From AC-32 sp963716865 (GTDB lineage Bacteria > Actinomycetota > Thermoleophilia > Gaiellales > Gaiellaceae): DNA of 64,000 nt. Of this stretch, positions 16,777-25,285 are shown in pieces (within the stretch, counting starts at the first letter, position 1; every line of letters starts with the position of its first letter). Both the position numbers and the translations under genes were made by a program. The stretch lies in the NCBI GenBank assembly GCA_963716865.1, contig CAVQUF010000005.1:310001-374000 (forward strand), given 5' to 3'. The notes beneath the pieces were generated by a model that did not search any database, had not been told where the DNA came from, and was given only the letters and a program-made list of their open reading frames with translations.

Positions 16777-17814
16777 CTAGGAGACGGTGACCGGCTCCTT
16801 GGTGGATGTCGTCAGGATCTCGGGCGCGCCGTCGCGGACGATCACGAGGTCCTCGATCCGGATCCCGCCGAGACCTTCGAGGTAGATCCCCGGCTCGACG
16901 GTGACGACGTTGCCCGCGACGAGGGTGTCCTGGGACTCGCGGCTGAGCCTCGGCGCCTCGTGGACCTCGATGCCGACGCCGTGGCCAAGGCCGTGGCCGA
17001 ACTCCTCCCCGAAGCCGCCGGCCTCGATCACCGAGCGGGCGGCGGCGTCGGCGTCGACGCCGGTGGTGCCCGCGGTCACGGCGTCGAGCCCGGCCAGCTG
17101 CCCCCGGAGGCAGGTCGCATACGCCTCCTGCAGCCGCTCGGGGAGCGGCCCGGTCGCGAACGTCCGGGTGCAGTCGGCGCAGTAGCCCTCGACGAGCGCG
17201 CCTGCATCGATCACGACCGTCTGCCCGGCCTCGACCTGCTGGTCGGTCGGCCGCGCGTGCGGCCGCGAGCCGTTCGCTCCCGCGGCGACGATCGTCTCGA
17301 ACGCGGGGCCGGCCGCGCCTAGCTCGTGGAAGAGCGAGTCGAGCCGCCACGCGAGCTCGCGCTCGGTGCGCCCCGTGAACTGCTCCTCGGCCAGACGGTC
17401 GTAGGCCTCGCTCGTGATCGCCGCAGCCGCGCGAATCGCCTCCAGCTCGCTCTCCTCCTTCACCGCGCGCAGCTTCTCGACGAGCCCGCGCCTGGGGACA
17501 AGCTCGAACCCTCCGGCCGCGAGAGTCTCGTACTGCGTGTACGTGATCACGTCGGCCTCGAAGCCGATCGTTCCCTCGAGGCGTTCTGCGAGATCGGCCC
17601 AGACCTGGCGCTTGGTCTCGACGAACTCGACGCCCTCCACGGCGCGGCCCGCCTCCGCGTAGCGGAAGTCGCTGAAGAGCAGCGTCCGTTCGGGTTCGAT
17701 CACCAGCGCCGCGTTCGAGCTCGAGAAACCGACGAGGTAGCGGATGCTCGCGCCGCTCGCCACGAGCAGCGGCTCCTCGAGCGAAGGGCGCAGCCGGTCG
17801 ATCCGCTTGCTCAT
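16777..17814 (-). CDS. M24-family Xaa-Pro aminopeptidase/dipeptidase
   Basis: 345 aa two-domain metallopeptidase with creatinase fold. N-terminal domain about 1-115; the pita-bread catalytic domain has all five metal ligands: Asp in VVIDAGALVEGY, Asp in CADCTRTFA, His in FGHGLGHGVGIEVHE, Glu in VEPGIYLEG and Glu in GIRIEDLVIV. Removes residues N-terminal to proline. Located between aroQ and efp as in many Gram-positive genomes. The ATG start overlaps the aroQ stop (ATGA). Confidence 0.92.
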   Translation of the reverse strand: MSKRIDRLRPSLEEPLLVASGASIRYLVGFSSSNAALVIEPERTLLFSDFRYAEAGRAVEGVEFVETKRQVWADLAERLEGTIGFEADVITYTQYETLAAGGFELVPRRGLVEKLRAVKEESELEAIRAAAAITSEAYDRLAEEQFTGRTERELAWRLDSLFHELGAAGPAFETIVAAGANGSRPHARPTDQQVEAGQTVVIDAGALVEGYCADCTRTFATGPLPERLQEAYATCLRGQLAGLDAVTAGTTGVDADAAARSVIEAGGFGEEFGHGLGHGVGIEVHEAPRLSRESQDTLVAGNVVTVEPGIYLEGLGGIRIEDLVIVRDGAPEILTTSTKEPVTVS

Positions 17815-18242
17815 GCGCGCTGCTCCGCGAGGAACTGGAGCGCCTCGCGGTAGCCCTCCGGGCCCTTCCCGATCACCCGGGCCGCGGCGATGTCAGCGAG
17901 CACGGAGTGCCGGCGCCACTCCTCCCGCTGCTCGATGTTCGAGAGGTGCACCTCGACGATCGGGACCTCGAGCAGCTCGAGGGCGTCGCGGATCGCGTAG
18001 CTGTAGTGCGACCAGGCACCGGGGTTCGCGACCACCCCGCCGGCCCAGTCGAGCGCGTCGTGGCACCAGGAGACGTACTCGCCCTCGCTGTTCGTCTGGC
18101 GGCAGTCGGCGAGCAGCTCGAGCTCGCGCGCCCACTCGTAGATCTTGCCCTCGAGCTGGTTGAGGCTCAAGCCGCCGTACAGCGCCGGGTCGCGGCGGTG
18201 GAGGACGTCGAGGTTCACGCCGTTGAGGACGGCCACGCGCAC
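17811..18242 (-). CDS. aroQ: 3-dehydroquinate dehydratase, type II
   Basis: Third step of the shikimate pathway. 143 aa. VLNGVNLDVLHRRDPALYGG contains the catalytic Arg and Tyr, QTNSEGEYVSWCHDA the lid segment, ANPGAWSHYSYAIRDAL the substrate site and VHLSNIEQREEWRRHSV the catalytic His. Some positions differ from the common sequence (VNLDVLH for PNLNLLG). GTG start; 10 bp after the aroK-aroB stop. Together with aroKB, aroC and aroE it makes most of the pathway in one run. Confidence 0.92.
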   Translation of the reverse strand: MRVAVLNGVNLDVLHRRDPALYGGLSLNQLEGKIYEWARELELLADCRQTNSEGEYVSWCHDALDWAGGVVANPGAWSHYSYAIRDALELLEVPIVEVHLSNIEQREEWRRHSVLADIAAARVIGKGPEGYREALQFLAEQRA

Positions 18243-18252
18243 GCGAGTGACT

Positions 18253-19659
18253 CTACTCGGCGATCAGCGCGTCCAGCGCCGCGCGGACCCGCTCGTCGGG
18301 GAGCTCGACGCCGGTCACCGGCTTGCCGGGCGCCTCGAGCAGCACGAGCCGCGGCCTCCCGGCCCGGCCCTTCTTGTCCCGGGCGAGCGCGGTCCAGGCC
18401 GCGTCGCGGTCGACTCGCACCGGCTCCGGCGACAGGACCTCCTCGACGACCGAGGTGTCGAGATCCGACAGCCGGAGCGCCGCGAGCAGTCCGAGCGCGA
18501 CGGCCTCTCCGTGGCTGACCTGGCCGTAGTCGCCCGCCGCCTCGAGCGCGTGCGCAAACGTGTGCCCGAGGTTGAGGACGGCCCGCTCCCCGTGCTCGTG
18601 CGGGTCGCGAAGGCAGACGGCGGCCTTGTACGCGGCGCAGCGCCGGACGAGCTCCGCGTCCAGAAGCTCCCAGAGCGGCTCGTCGACAAGGAGGCCCGTC
18701 TTGACGACCTCGGCCATGCCCGCGCGTCGCTCCTCGGGCGGCAGCGTCTGCAGAAGAGCCGGGTCGACCACCGTCAGCTCGGGCCAGTGGAACGCGCCGA
18801 CCAGGTTCTTGCCCTCGGGAAGGTTGACGGCGGTCTTGCCGCCGATCGCCGCGTCCATCTGCCCGACCAGCGTCGTCGGCACCGCAACCCAACGCACGCC
18901 GCGCAGGTAGTTCGCCGCGACGAAGCCCGCAGCGTCCGTGGTGCAGCCGCCGCCGAAGGCGACGATCGTCCCGTCGCGGTCGAGCCGCAGCTCTCGCCAC
19001 ATCCGCTCGACCGCGCCCAGGCTCTTGGCCTCCTCGCCGCTTCTGAGCGCGTGAACCGGCACATCCAGCGGCGGTGGGTGAAGCCCGAGCACGTTCCTGT
19101 CGGCGACGAGCTCGTACTGCCCCTCCGGCAGCAGCTCGGGCAGCCGGGCGAGAACGCCCTCCTCGACGACGATGCCGGCCGCGGCCAGCACGATCCCGTC
19201 GACGTCGCGGGCGACCGCGTCCGCAGCTTCAGCGTAGACCGGCTCCCGGCGTCCGAAGAGCGCGTGGAAGCTGGCTTCGTCGCGCGCCAGCGGCCGTGCG
19301 CTTCCGCCGACCCGCGTCCACGCCGTCTTCGCATCGACCTCGACGAGCACCGTGAGGGCGTGCTCCGCCAGCGTGCGCCTGATCGAGGGCGTCTCGACCG
19401 CACCGCCGCCGAGCGCGAGCACGGCGGGCCGCTCGGTGAGGAGCGCTCTCAGGGTCGCCTCGCGTTCGAGCACACGGAACTCCGCCTCGCCACGCGTCTC
19501 GAAGAGCTCGGGGATCGACTGCTCGAGCGAGCGCTCGAGCTCGCGGTCGAGGTCGACGAAGCGACGCCCGAGCTGCTGCGCCGCCACGAGGCCGAGCGTG
19601 GACTTGCCGGCGCCCATGAACCCGATCAGCGCGACGTGCCGGTCTAGCGCGTGCGCCAT
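18253..19659 (-). CDS. aroKB: Bifunctional shikimate kinase / 3-dehydroquinate synthase
   Basis: 468 aa fusion. Residues 1-160: shikimate kinase with Walker A LIGFMGAGKSTLG, FVDLDRELE and the substrate-binding GGGAVETPSIRR. Residues about 165-468: dehydroquinate synthase with SGEEAKSL, VAFGGGCTTDAAGFVA (NAD), VPTTLVGQMDAAIGGKTAVN and the metal site LNLGHTFAHALE...VSHGEAVALG. Both active sites look complete. It overlaps the end of aroC by 16 bases. Steps 2 and 5 of the same pathway are thus on one chain. Confidence 0.95.
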   Translation of the reverse strand: MAHALDRHVALIGFMGAGKSTLGLVAAQQLGRRFVDLDRELERSLEQSIPELFETRGEAEFRVLEREATLRALLTERPAVLALGGGAVETPSIRRTLAEHALTVLVEVDAKTAWTRVGGSARPLARDEASFHALFGRREPVYAEAADAVARDVDGIVLAAAGIVVEEGVLARLPELLPEGQYELVADRNVLGLHPPPLDVPVHALRSGEEAKSLGAVERMWRELRLDRDGTIVAFGGGCTTDAAGFVAANYLRGVRWVAVPTTLVGQMDAAIGGKTAVNLPEGKNLVGAFHWPELTVVDPALLQTLPPEERRAGMAEVVKTGLLVDEPLWELLDAELVRRCAAYKAAVCLRDPHEHGERAVLNLGHTFAHALEAAGDYGQVSHGEAVALGLLAALRLSDLDTSVVEEVLSPEPVRVDRDAAWTALARDKKGRAGRPRLVLLEAPGKPVTGVELPDERVRAALDALIAE

Positions 19660-20726
19660 GGGATCCGCTCCACGTACGCACGGTGGGCGGTGACGAAGTC
19701 GGCCAGGGCGTCCCCGCCGAACTTCTCGCGAGCCGCGCGCGCGACCTCGAACGCGACGGCGGCCTCCGCAACGACCGCGAGCGCCTCGACGGCGGCGACG
19801 TCGCTCCGCTCGACGAGCGCCTCGCCCGGCTCACCCGTCTCGAGGTCGACCGAGCGGAGCGGGCGCATCAGCGTCGGCAGCGGTTTCATCGCCGCGCGAG
19901 CCACGATCTCCTCTCCGTTCGAGACGCCTCCCTCGATCCCGCCGGCGAAGTTGGTCTCGCGGTAGAGCGCGCCCTGATCGTCCGCGAGGATCTCGTCGTG
20001 CGCCTGCGAGCCCCGCCTCCCGGCCAGCTCGAAGCCGGCGCCGATCTCGACCCCTTTGACGGCCTGGATTCCCATCAGGGCGGCCGCGAGCCGGGCGTCG
20101 AGACGCTCATCCTTCGCCGCGTACGACCCGAGGCCGGGCGGCACGCCGCGCGCCATGACCTCGACGACGCCTCCGACCGTGTCCCGTTCGGCCCGCGCCT
20201 CGTCGATGCGGCGCTCGAGGTCTTCGGAGACGACCCGCCCTTCGACGGCGATCCCGATCTCGCCGATCAGCGCCTTCGCGACCGCGCCGGCCGCGACCGC
20301 GACCGCCGTCTGCCGAGCGCTCGCGCGCTCGAGCGCGTCACGGGCGTCTTCGAGGCCGAACTTCTGCGTTCCTGCGAGATCGGCGTGCCCGGGCCGCGGG
20401 AGCGTCACCGGTTTCGTCCCCTTCCCTTCGGCCTTTCCTTCCGGCGGCCAGGGATCCATCCCCCACGCCCAGTTCTCGTGGTCGCGGTTGCGGACGACGA
20501 GCGCCAGCGGCGTGCCGAGCGTGCGCCCGTGGCGGAGCCCGGCCAGCACCTCGACCTCGTCTTTCTCCAATTTCTGGCGCGGGCTGCGCCCGTATCCCTG
20601 CTGCCGGCGCGCGAGGTCGGCGTCGATCGCCGCGCGTTCGAGCTGAAGGCCGGCGGGCAGGCCGGTCAGGATCGCGACCAGCGCGGGGCCGTGCGACTCG
20701 CCTGCGGTCGTCAACGTCAGGCTCAT
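19644..20726 (-). CDS. aroC: Chorismate synthase
   Basis: Last step of the shikimate pathway; FMN-dependent. 360 aa from ATG 20726 (SLTLTTAGESHGPALVAILT). Family motifs are present: RRQQGYGRSPRQKLEKDEVE, RPGHADLAGTQKFG, ERASARQTAVAVAAGAVAK and NFAGGIEGGVSNGEEIVARA. The start overlaps the aroE stop (ATGA). All FMN/substrate contacts typical of the family seem kept. Confidence 0.96.
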   Translation of the reverse strand: MSLTLTTAGESHGPALVAILTGLPAGLQLERAAIDADLARRQQGYGRSPRQKLEKDEVEVLAGLRHGRTLGTPLALVVRNRDHENWAWGMDPWPPEGKAEGKGTKPVTLPRPGHADLAGTQKFGLEDARDALERASARQTAVAVAAGAVAKALIGEIGIAVEGRVVSEDLERRIDEARAERDTVGGVVEVMARGVPPGLGSYAAKDERLDARLAAALMGIQAVKGVEIGAGFELAGRRGSQAHDEILADDQGALYRETNFAGGIEGGVSNGEEIVARAAMKPLPTLMRPLRSVDLETGEPGEALVERSDVAAVEALAVVAEAAVAFEVARAAREKFGGDALADFVTAHRAYVERIPWRTR

Positions 20727-21427
20727 GGTTGTAACCCTAGGGCGGTGCGCATCGCCTCGACCGGCGCCTCGGCTCCCGTCCAGAGCTCGAACGACGCCGC
20801 GCCCTGGCGGACGAGCGCCTCCAGGCCGTCGACCACGAGGCGGCAGCCGGCCTCGCGGGCCGCGGCGACAAGCGCGGTCGGGCGCCCGTCGGCGTGGTAG
20901 GCGAGATCGACGACCGCCTGCTCCGGCCGCAGCTCGATCAGGAGCTCGTCCCGCACGGGGGTCGCGTTCACGACGAGGTCGCACCCGCCCGCGTCGGGCG
21001 GCCAGTCGCCGTTCCGGGAGAAGACGCGCACCTCTCCGGGCAGCGCCGGCCGGAGCGCCTCGGCGGCCCCACCGGCGCCGATCAGGCAGACGCGCTCGGC
21101 CTCGATCCCGGCCACGATCTCCCGGTCGGTGTTGAGCCCGAGCAGGCGGCCGTCGCGAAGCACGAGCGTGTTCACGGAGTTGCCGTCGGCCTCGTCGCAG
21201 AGCTCCGCGACCGCCTGCTTGTGCGGGATGGTCACGTTCGCGCCGGCAAAGCCGAGCGCCGCGAGCCCGGTCACCGCTTCCTCCAGCCGAGCCGGCTCGA
21301 CCTCGAGCGGCACGTAGGCCCAGTCGAGCCCGCGCGCGGCGAAAGCCGCGTTCTGCATGCGCGGGGAGAGCGACCCCGAGACCGGCTGCCCGAGCAGGCC
21401 GACGAGCCGGGTGGCGCCGCCGATCAC
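20723..21427 (-). CDS. aroE: Shikimate dehydrogenase
   Basis: NADPH-dependent reduction of 3-dehydroshikimate. 234 aa, shorter than the usual 270, mainly through tight loops in the Rossmann half. Shikimate-binding SGSLSPRMQNAAF, catalytic Lys in ANVTIPHKQAV, Asp in LGLNTDREIVAGI and nucleotide loop LIGAGGAAEAL are present. The GTG at 21427 overlaps the mltG stop (GTGA). C-terminal FELWTGAEAPVEAMRTAL is typical. Confidence 0.9.
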   Translation of the reverse strand: MIGGATRLVGLLGQPVSGSLSPRMQNAAFAARGLDWAYVPLEVEPARLEEAVTGLAALGFAGANVTIPHKQAVAELCDEADGNSVNTLVLRDGRLLGLNTDREIVAGIEAERVCLIGAGGAAEALRPALPGEVRVFSRNGDWPPDAGGCDLVVNATPVRDELLIELRPEQAVVDLAYHADGRPTALVAAAREAGCRLVVDGLEALVRQGAASFELWTGAEAPVEAMRTALGLQP

Positions 21428-22314
21428 CGGTACCCGTGCGCGGCCTTGTACCGCTCGAAGGCGGCGAAGCTCGCGGTGAAGAAGTGGTGCTTCTTGTCCG
21501 GCTTGCGCACGTAGTAGAGGTAGTCCACGTGCGCCGGGTGCGCGGCCGCCTGGATCGACGCCAGCCCCGGGTTCGCGATCGGGGTCGGCGGCAGGCCGGG
21601 GTGCTTGCCGGTGTTGTACGGGCTCGTGCTCGCCAGCTGCGACTCCCGGATCGCCTGCGTCGGCGGGATGTTCAGCCCGTAGCGCAGGGTCGCGTCGATC
21701 CCGAGCGCCATCCGCCGGTGGAGGCGGTTGTAGATGACCGCCGCGACGAGCGCGCGCTCCTCGGGCACCGCCGCCTCCCGCTCGATCATCGAGGCGATCG
21801 TGAGCACATCGTACGGAGTCAGGTTCTTGGAGCGGGCGTACCGGAGGTTCACCTTCCCCCAGTTGCGCCGGAACGCCTTGAGCTGCCCCGTCTCGAGCTG
21901 CGCCCCCGTCGTCTTCCGGGTGAAGTCGTAGGTGGCCGGGAAGAGGAAGCCCTCGAGCGGGTAGCGGCGGCTTCCGAAGCCGGGCTGGAGGCGCTTCCGC
22001 CTCGTCGCGGCGAGGTAGGCCCGCGGGCTCAGCTTCGGCGCCTTGCCGCGCTCCCGCTCCGCGATCTTCGCCACGGCAGCGACGCGAGCTGCCATCTGCA
22101 CGCGCGTGAAGCCCTCGGGGAAGACGATCCGGAACGGTTTCGGCGGCAGCGCCACGGTCGTGGTCTCCCGCTTGCCCCCGCTTCCGCCGCCGATGCTCCC
22201 GACAACGAACCACGCCGCGGCGAACCCGGCCGCGAGCACGACCACCGCGACGAGGCGCCGCCGGTAGACGACCGAGCGAGGCGTCCGCCGGGGCGGGCGC
22301 TCGCGCGGGGGCAT
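21424..22314 (-). CDS. mltG: Endolytic murein transglycosylase MltG
   Basis: Cuts nascent peptidoglycan glycan strands at the outer face of the membrane. 296 aa: a basic cytoplasmic N-terminus, one membrane segment (VAVVVLAAGFAAAWFVVGSI, about 22-41), a LysM-like domain (about 60-130) and the YceG catalytic domain. Catalytic Glu lies in IASMIEREAAVPEERA; further family marks are VIYNRLHRRMALGIDAT and SPYNTGKHPGLPPTPIANPG. ATG start overlaps the ruvX stop (ATGA). The ruvX-mltG-aroE order is common in actinobacteria. Confidence 0.93.
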   Translation of the reverse strand: MPPRERPPRRTPRSVVYRRRLVAVVVLAAGFAAAWFVVGSIGGGSGGKRETTTVALPPKPFRIVFPEGFTRVQMAARVAAVAKIAERERGKAPKLSPRAYLAATRRKRLQPGFGSRRYPLEGFLFPATYDFTRKTTGAQLETGQLKAFRRNWGKVNLRYARSKNLTPYDVLTIASMIEREAAVPEERALVAAVIYNRLHRRMALGIDATLRYGLNIPPTQAIRESQLASTSPYNTGKHPGLPPTPIANPGLASIQAAAHPAHVDYLYYVRKPDKKHHFFTASFAAFERYKAAHGYR

Positions 22315-22727
22315 CACTCCCTCTCTGCGCTCGACCACTCGAGGTAGCTCGACAGCAGGTGGGCGGCGGCCCGGGCATCGTCCGGTTCGGCCCGGTCCCG
22401 GGGACTGTCCCCGGGACGTGTCTGCGCGAGCCGTGTCGTAAACCGCTCGTCGAAGCTCTCGACCGGGACGTCGACCGCAGCCCGCAGCGCCTCGACGAAC
22501 ATCTCCGTCTCGCGGGCCTGTTCCCCGCGCTCGCCGCGCAGAGTCAGCGGCAGTCCGACGACCACGCGCCCGGCCTCCTCTGACCGGATCAGCTCGACGA
22601 GCCTCGCGAGCCCGGCCTCGCTGCCCACGCGCTCGACCACGCCCAGCGGGCGCGCGATCGTAGCGGAGGGGTCGGAGACGGCGACCCCTGTGCGGGCCGA
22701 GCCGTAGTCGACGGCGACAATCTTCAC
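22314..22727 (-). CDS. ruvX: Holliday junction resolvase-like nuclease RuvX (YqgF)
   Basis: 137 aa RNase H-fold protein; members act in 16S rRNA 5' maturation and possibly recombination. N-terminal VAVDYGSARTGVAVSD holds the first catalytic Asp, VVGLPLTLRGERGEQA the second block, and SFDERFTTRLAQ the third; the last Asp/helix is DDARAAAHLLSSYLEW. Between them sits the unusual RPGDSPRDRAEP, encoded by a perfect palindrome at 22395-22417. GTG start overlapping the alaS stop (GTGA). Confidence 0.9.
   Translation of the reverse strand: MKIVAVDYGSARTGVAVSDPSATIARPLGVVERVGSEAGLARLVELIRSEEAGRVVVGLPLTLRGERGEQARETEMFVEALRAAVDVPVESFDERFTTRLAQTRPGDSPRDRAEPDDARAAAHLLSSYLEWSSAERE
22395..22417. repeat. 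Perfect palindrome inside ruvX coding sequence
   Basis: Eleven-base arms GTCCCGGGGAC and GTCCCCGGGAC around a single T. It is read in frame on the minus strand as part of the peptide RPGDSPRDR, at a position where RuvX proteins usually have a short loop between the DERFTT motif and the last catalytic Asp. It looks like a small palindromic element tolerated within a gene. Confidence 0.6.
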
Positions 22728-25255
22728 CCCAGCGCCCGGCGCAGCGCCTCCTCCGCCTTCGCGAGTGCATCGCCGAGCTTCTCCGGGTTCTTCCCGCCGG
22801 CGCGCGCCATCGTCGGGCGGCCGCCTCCGCCTCCACCGACCTCGGCCGCCGCCTCCTTGATCACCGCGACTGCGTCGAGCCGGCCCTCGAGCGAGTTGTC
22901 GAAGTTCGCGACGAGATGCACGCGCCCGTCTTCGCTGGAGCCGAGCACGACCGCCGCGGGCGCGCGCTCCTGTTTGATCCGGTCGGACTCGGCCAGCAGC
23001 GCCTCCACGTCCACGCCGCTCGCGCGACCCACGTAGATGTTGACGCCGCCGATCTCCTCCTCGCTGCTCGGCTCGAGCCTGACCTCTACCCGAGCCGCCT
23101 CGGCCGGGCCTTCCTTGCGCGCCCGTTCGAGCTCGCCGCGCAGCTCGTCCACCTCACGCGCACGCGCGTGGAGCAACGCGTATGCCTCACCCGAGGTGAC
23201 CGCCTCGATCCGCCGGGTGCCGGAGCCGATCGAGCTCTCCGAGAGGATCACGAACGGGCCGATCTCGGCCGTCGCGCGCACGTGCGTCCCGCCGCAGAGC
23301 TCCCGCGAGTAGCCCGGGATCTCGACGAGGCGGACCTCGTCGCCGTACTTCTCGCCGAAGAGCATCATCGCCCCGAGTCGCCGCGCCTCCTCGATCGGGA
23401 CGATGAAGGCCCGCACTGGCAGGTTCTCGAAGATCCGCTCGTTCACCTGCCGCTCGATGCGCTCCCGCTCCTCCGGCGTGACCGCCTGCGGATGCGCGAA
23501 GTCGAAGCGCAGCTTGTCCGGCCGCACCGCCGAGCCGGCCTGCCGCGCATGCTCGCCGAGCACGTCCTGCAAAGCCTTGTGCAGGAGATGCGTTGCCGTG
23601 TGGTTCGCCATCGTCGGAAACCGAATCGACCAGGGCACCACCGCGCGCACCCGCATCCCGGCCTCGAACCCCTCCCCTTCGAACGTGAGCGCCTGGTCGT
23701 CGTCGGGAAGCCGCGTCGCCACGATGAGCTCGGCCCGCGCGCCGGTCTCCTCGTTCTCGATGGTCCCCGAGTCCGAGACCTGCCCGCCGCCCTCCGGGTA
23801 GAAGGGCGACTGCTCGAGCTTCGCCTGAAAACAGCTATCGCTTACTTGTTCGTACGCAATGATCGCCGTCAGGACGTCGGTCTTCTCGTAGCCGACGAAC
23901 TCGCTGCGAGCCTCGGCGCTCACGCGCATTTCGACGGCCGGCGCGGCCCGCCGGGACCGCTGCCGCTGCTCCTCCATCAGGCGCCGGAACCCGTCCACGT
24001 CCACGGGCAGCCCGCGCTCGCGCGCCAGCTCCTCCGTCAGCTCGAGCGGGAAGCCGTACGTGTCGTGCAGCCGGAAGGCGTCGTCGCCAGCTATCCCGTC
24101 GGCGTTCCCGCCTGCGACCTCCTCGAAGAGTCGAAGCCCGCGGGCGAGGGTCTCCGAGAAGCGCTCCTCCTCCTCGCGCAGCACGTCGCGGATCACGCCC
24201 TGCCCTTCCACGAGCTCGGGATACGCGTGGCCCGTTTGCTCGACGACGACCTCCGCGAGCCCACTCAGGAACGGCGTCTCGAGGCCGATCCTCCCGGCCT
24301 GGAGAATCGCCCGCCGGACGATGCGGCGCATCACGTAGCCGCGCCCCTCGTTCGACGGCACGACGCCGTCGGCTGCCAGGAACGTCATCCCGCGCCCGTG
24401 GTCGGCGAGGATCCGGTGCGCCTTCGTCGCCTGCTCGCTCTCGCCGTAGGCAACCCCGGACCGCCCCGCGATCCACCTCATGATCTCCTGGTAGCCGTCC
24501 GTGTCGTAGACCGATTCGACCTGCTGCAGGATCCGCGCGCCGCGCTCGAGCCCGAGGCCGGTGTCGATGTTCTGCTCCGGCAGCGGCGTCAGCGAGCCGT
24601 CGGCGTGCAGCTCGAACTCCATGAAGACGAGGTTCCAGAACTCGAGGAACCGCTCGCACGCGCAGCCCGGCGCGCACTCCGGGCGGCCGCAGCCGACGCC
24701 CTCACCCCAGTCGTAGAAGATCTCCGAGTCCGGCCCGCACGGCCCCGGCCCGCCGACCGACCAGAAGTTGTCCGCGCGCGGCAGCCGCACGATGCGCTCG
24801 GGCGGGATGCCCTTGCGCTCCCAGTGCGCGACCGCGACCTCGTCCTCGCCGAGGCCCAGCTCCGGGTCGCCCGCGAAGACCGTCACCCAGACCCGGTCGA
24901 ACTCGACCTTCATGTGCTCGAAGACGAACTCCCAGGCGAGGTCGATCGCGCCTTCCTTGAAGTACTGGCCGAACGAGAAGTTTCCGAGCATCTCGAAGAA
25001 CGTCAGGTGGTAGCCGTCGAGGCCGACCTCGTCGATGTCCGGCGTGCGGAAGACCTTCTGCACCGTCGTCAGGAGCGGCGCCGGCGGCTCTTCCAGCCCG
25101 AGGAAGAACGGCATCAGCGGCTGCATCCCGGCCGAGACGAGGAGCGTCGAGCGGTCGTCCGCGCGCGGGATCAGCGAGGCCGACGGCCGGAACGTGTGGC
25201 CATTCGACTCGTAGAAGGCGCGAAATCCCGCGCGGAGCTCCGCAGTCGTGCGCAT
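22724..25255 (-). CDS. alaS: Alanyl-tRNA synthetase
   Basis: 843 aa from ATG 25255 (a GTG lies one codon upstream). Class II catalytic core at the N-terminus with FFEMLGNFSFGQYFKEGAI and the motif 3 region LGLERGARILQQ; a central helical tRNA-recognition domain; an editing domain with zinc ligands NHTATHLLHKALQ and CGGTHVRATAEIG that hydrolyses mischarged Ser/Gly-tRNA; and a C-terminal DHHA1 domain (FDNSLEGRLDAVAVIKEA). It heads the ruvX-mltG-aro run, each step coupled by a four-base overlap. No T-box or other leader is seen in the 30 bp before it. Confidence 0.97.
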   Translation of the reverse strand: MRTTAELRAGFRAFYESNGHTFRPSASLIPRADDRSTLLVSAGMQPLMPFFLGLEEPPAPLLTTVQKVFRTPDIDEVGLDGYHLTFFEMLGNFSFGQYFKEGAIDLAWEFVFEHMKVEFDRVWVTVFAGDPELGLGEDEVAVAHWERKGIPPERIVRLPRADNFWSVGGPGPCGPDSEIFYDWGEGVGCGRPECAPGCACERFLEFWNLVFMEFELHADGSLTPLPEQNIDTGLGLERGARILQQVESVYDTDGYQEIMRWIAGRSGVAYGESEQATKAHRILADHGRGMTFLAADGVVPSNEGRGYVMRRIVRRAILQAGRIGLETPFLSGLAEVVVEQTGHAYPELVEGQGVIRDVLREEEERFSETLARGLRLFEEVAGGNADGIAGDDAFRLHDTYGFPLELTEELARERGLPVDVDGFRRLMEEQRQRSRRAAPAVEMRVSAEARSEFVGYEKTDVLTAIIAYEQVSDSCFQAKLEQSPFYPEGGGQVSDSGTIENEETGARAELIVATRLPDDDQALTFEGEGFEAGMRVRAVVPWSIRFPTMANHTATHLLHKALQDVLGEHARQAGSAVRPDKLRFDFAHPQAVTPEERERIERQVNERIFENLPVRAFIVPIEEARRLGAMMLFGEKYGDEVRLVEIPGYSRELCGGTHVRATAEIGPFVILSESSIGSGTRRIEAVTSGEAYALLHARAREVDELRGELERARKEGPAEAARVEVRLEPSSEEEIGGVNIYVGRASGVDVEALLAESDRIKQERAPAAVVLGSSEDGRVHLVANFDNSLEGRLDAVAVIKEAAAEVGGGGGGRPTMARAGGKNPEKLGDALAKAEEALRRALG

Positions 25256-25285
25256 CACCGTGATTCTAGGGGCGGCTTCTGCCGA

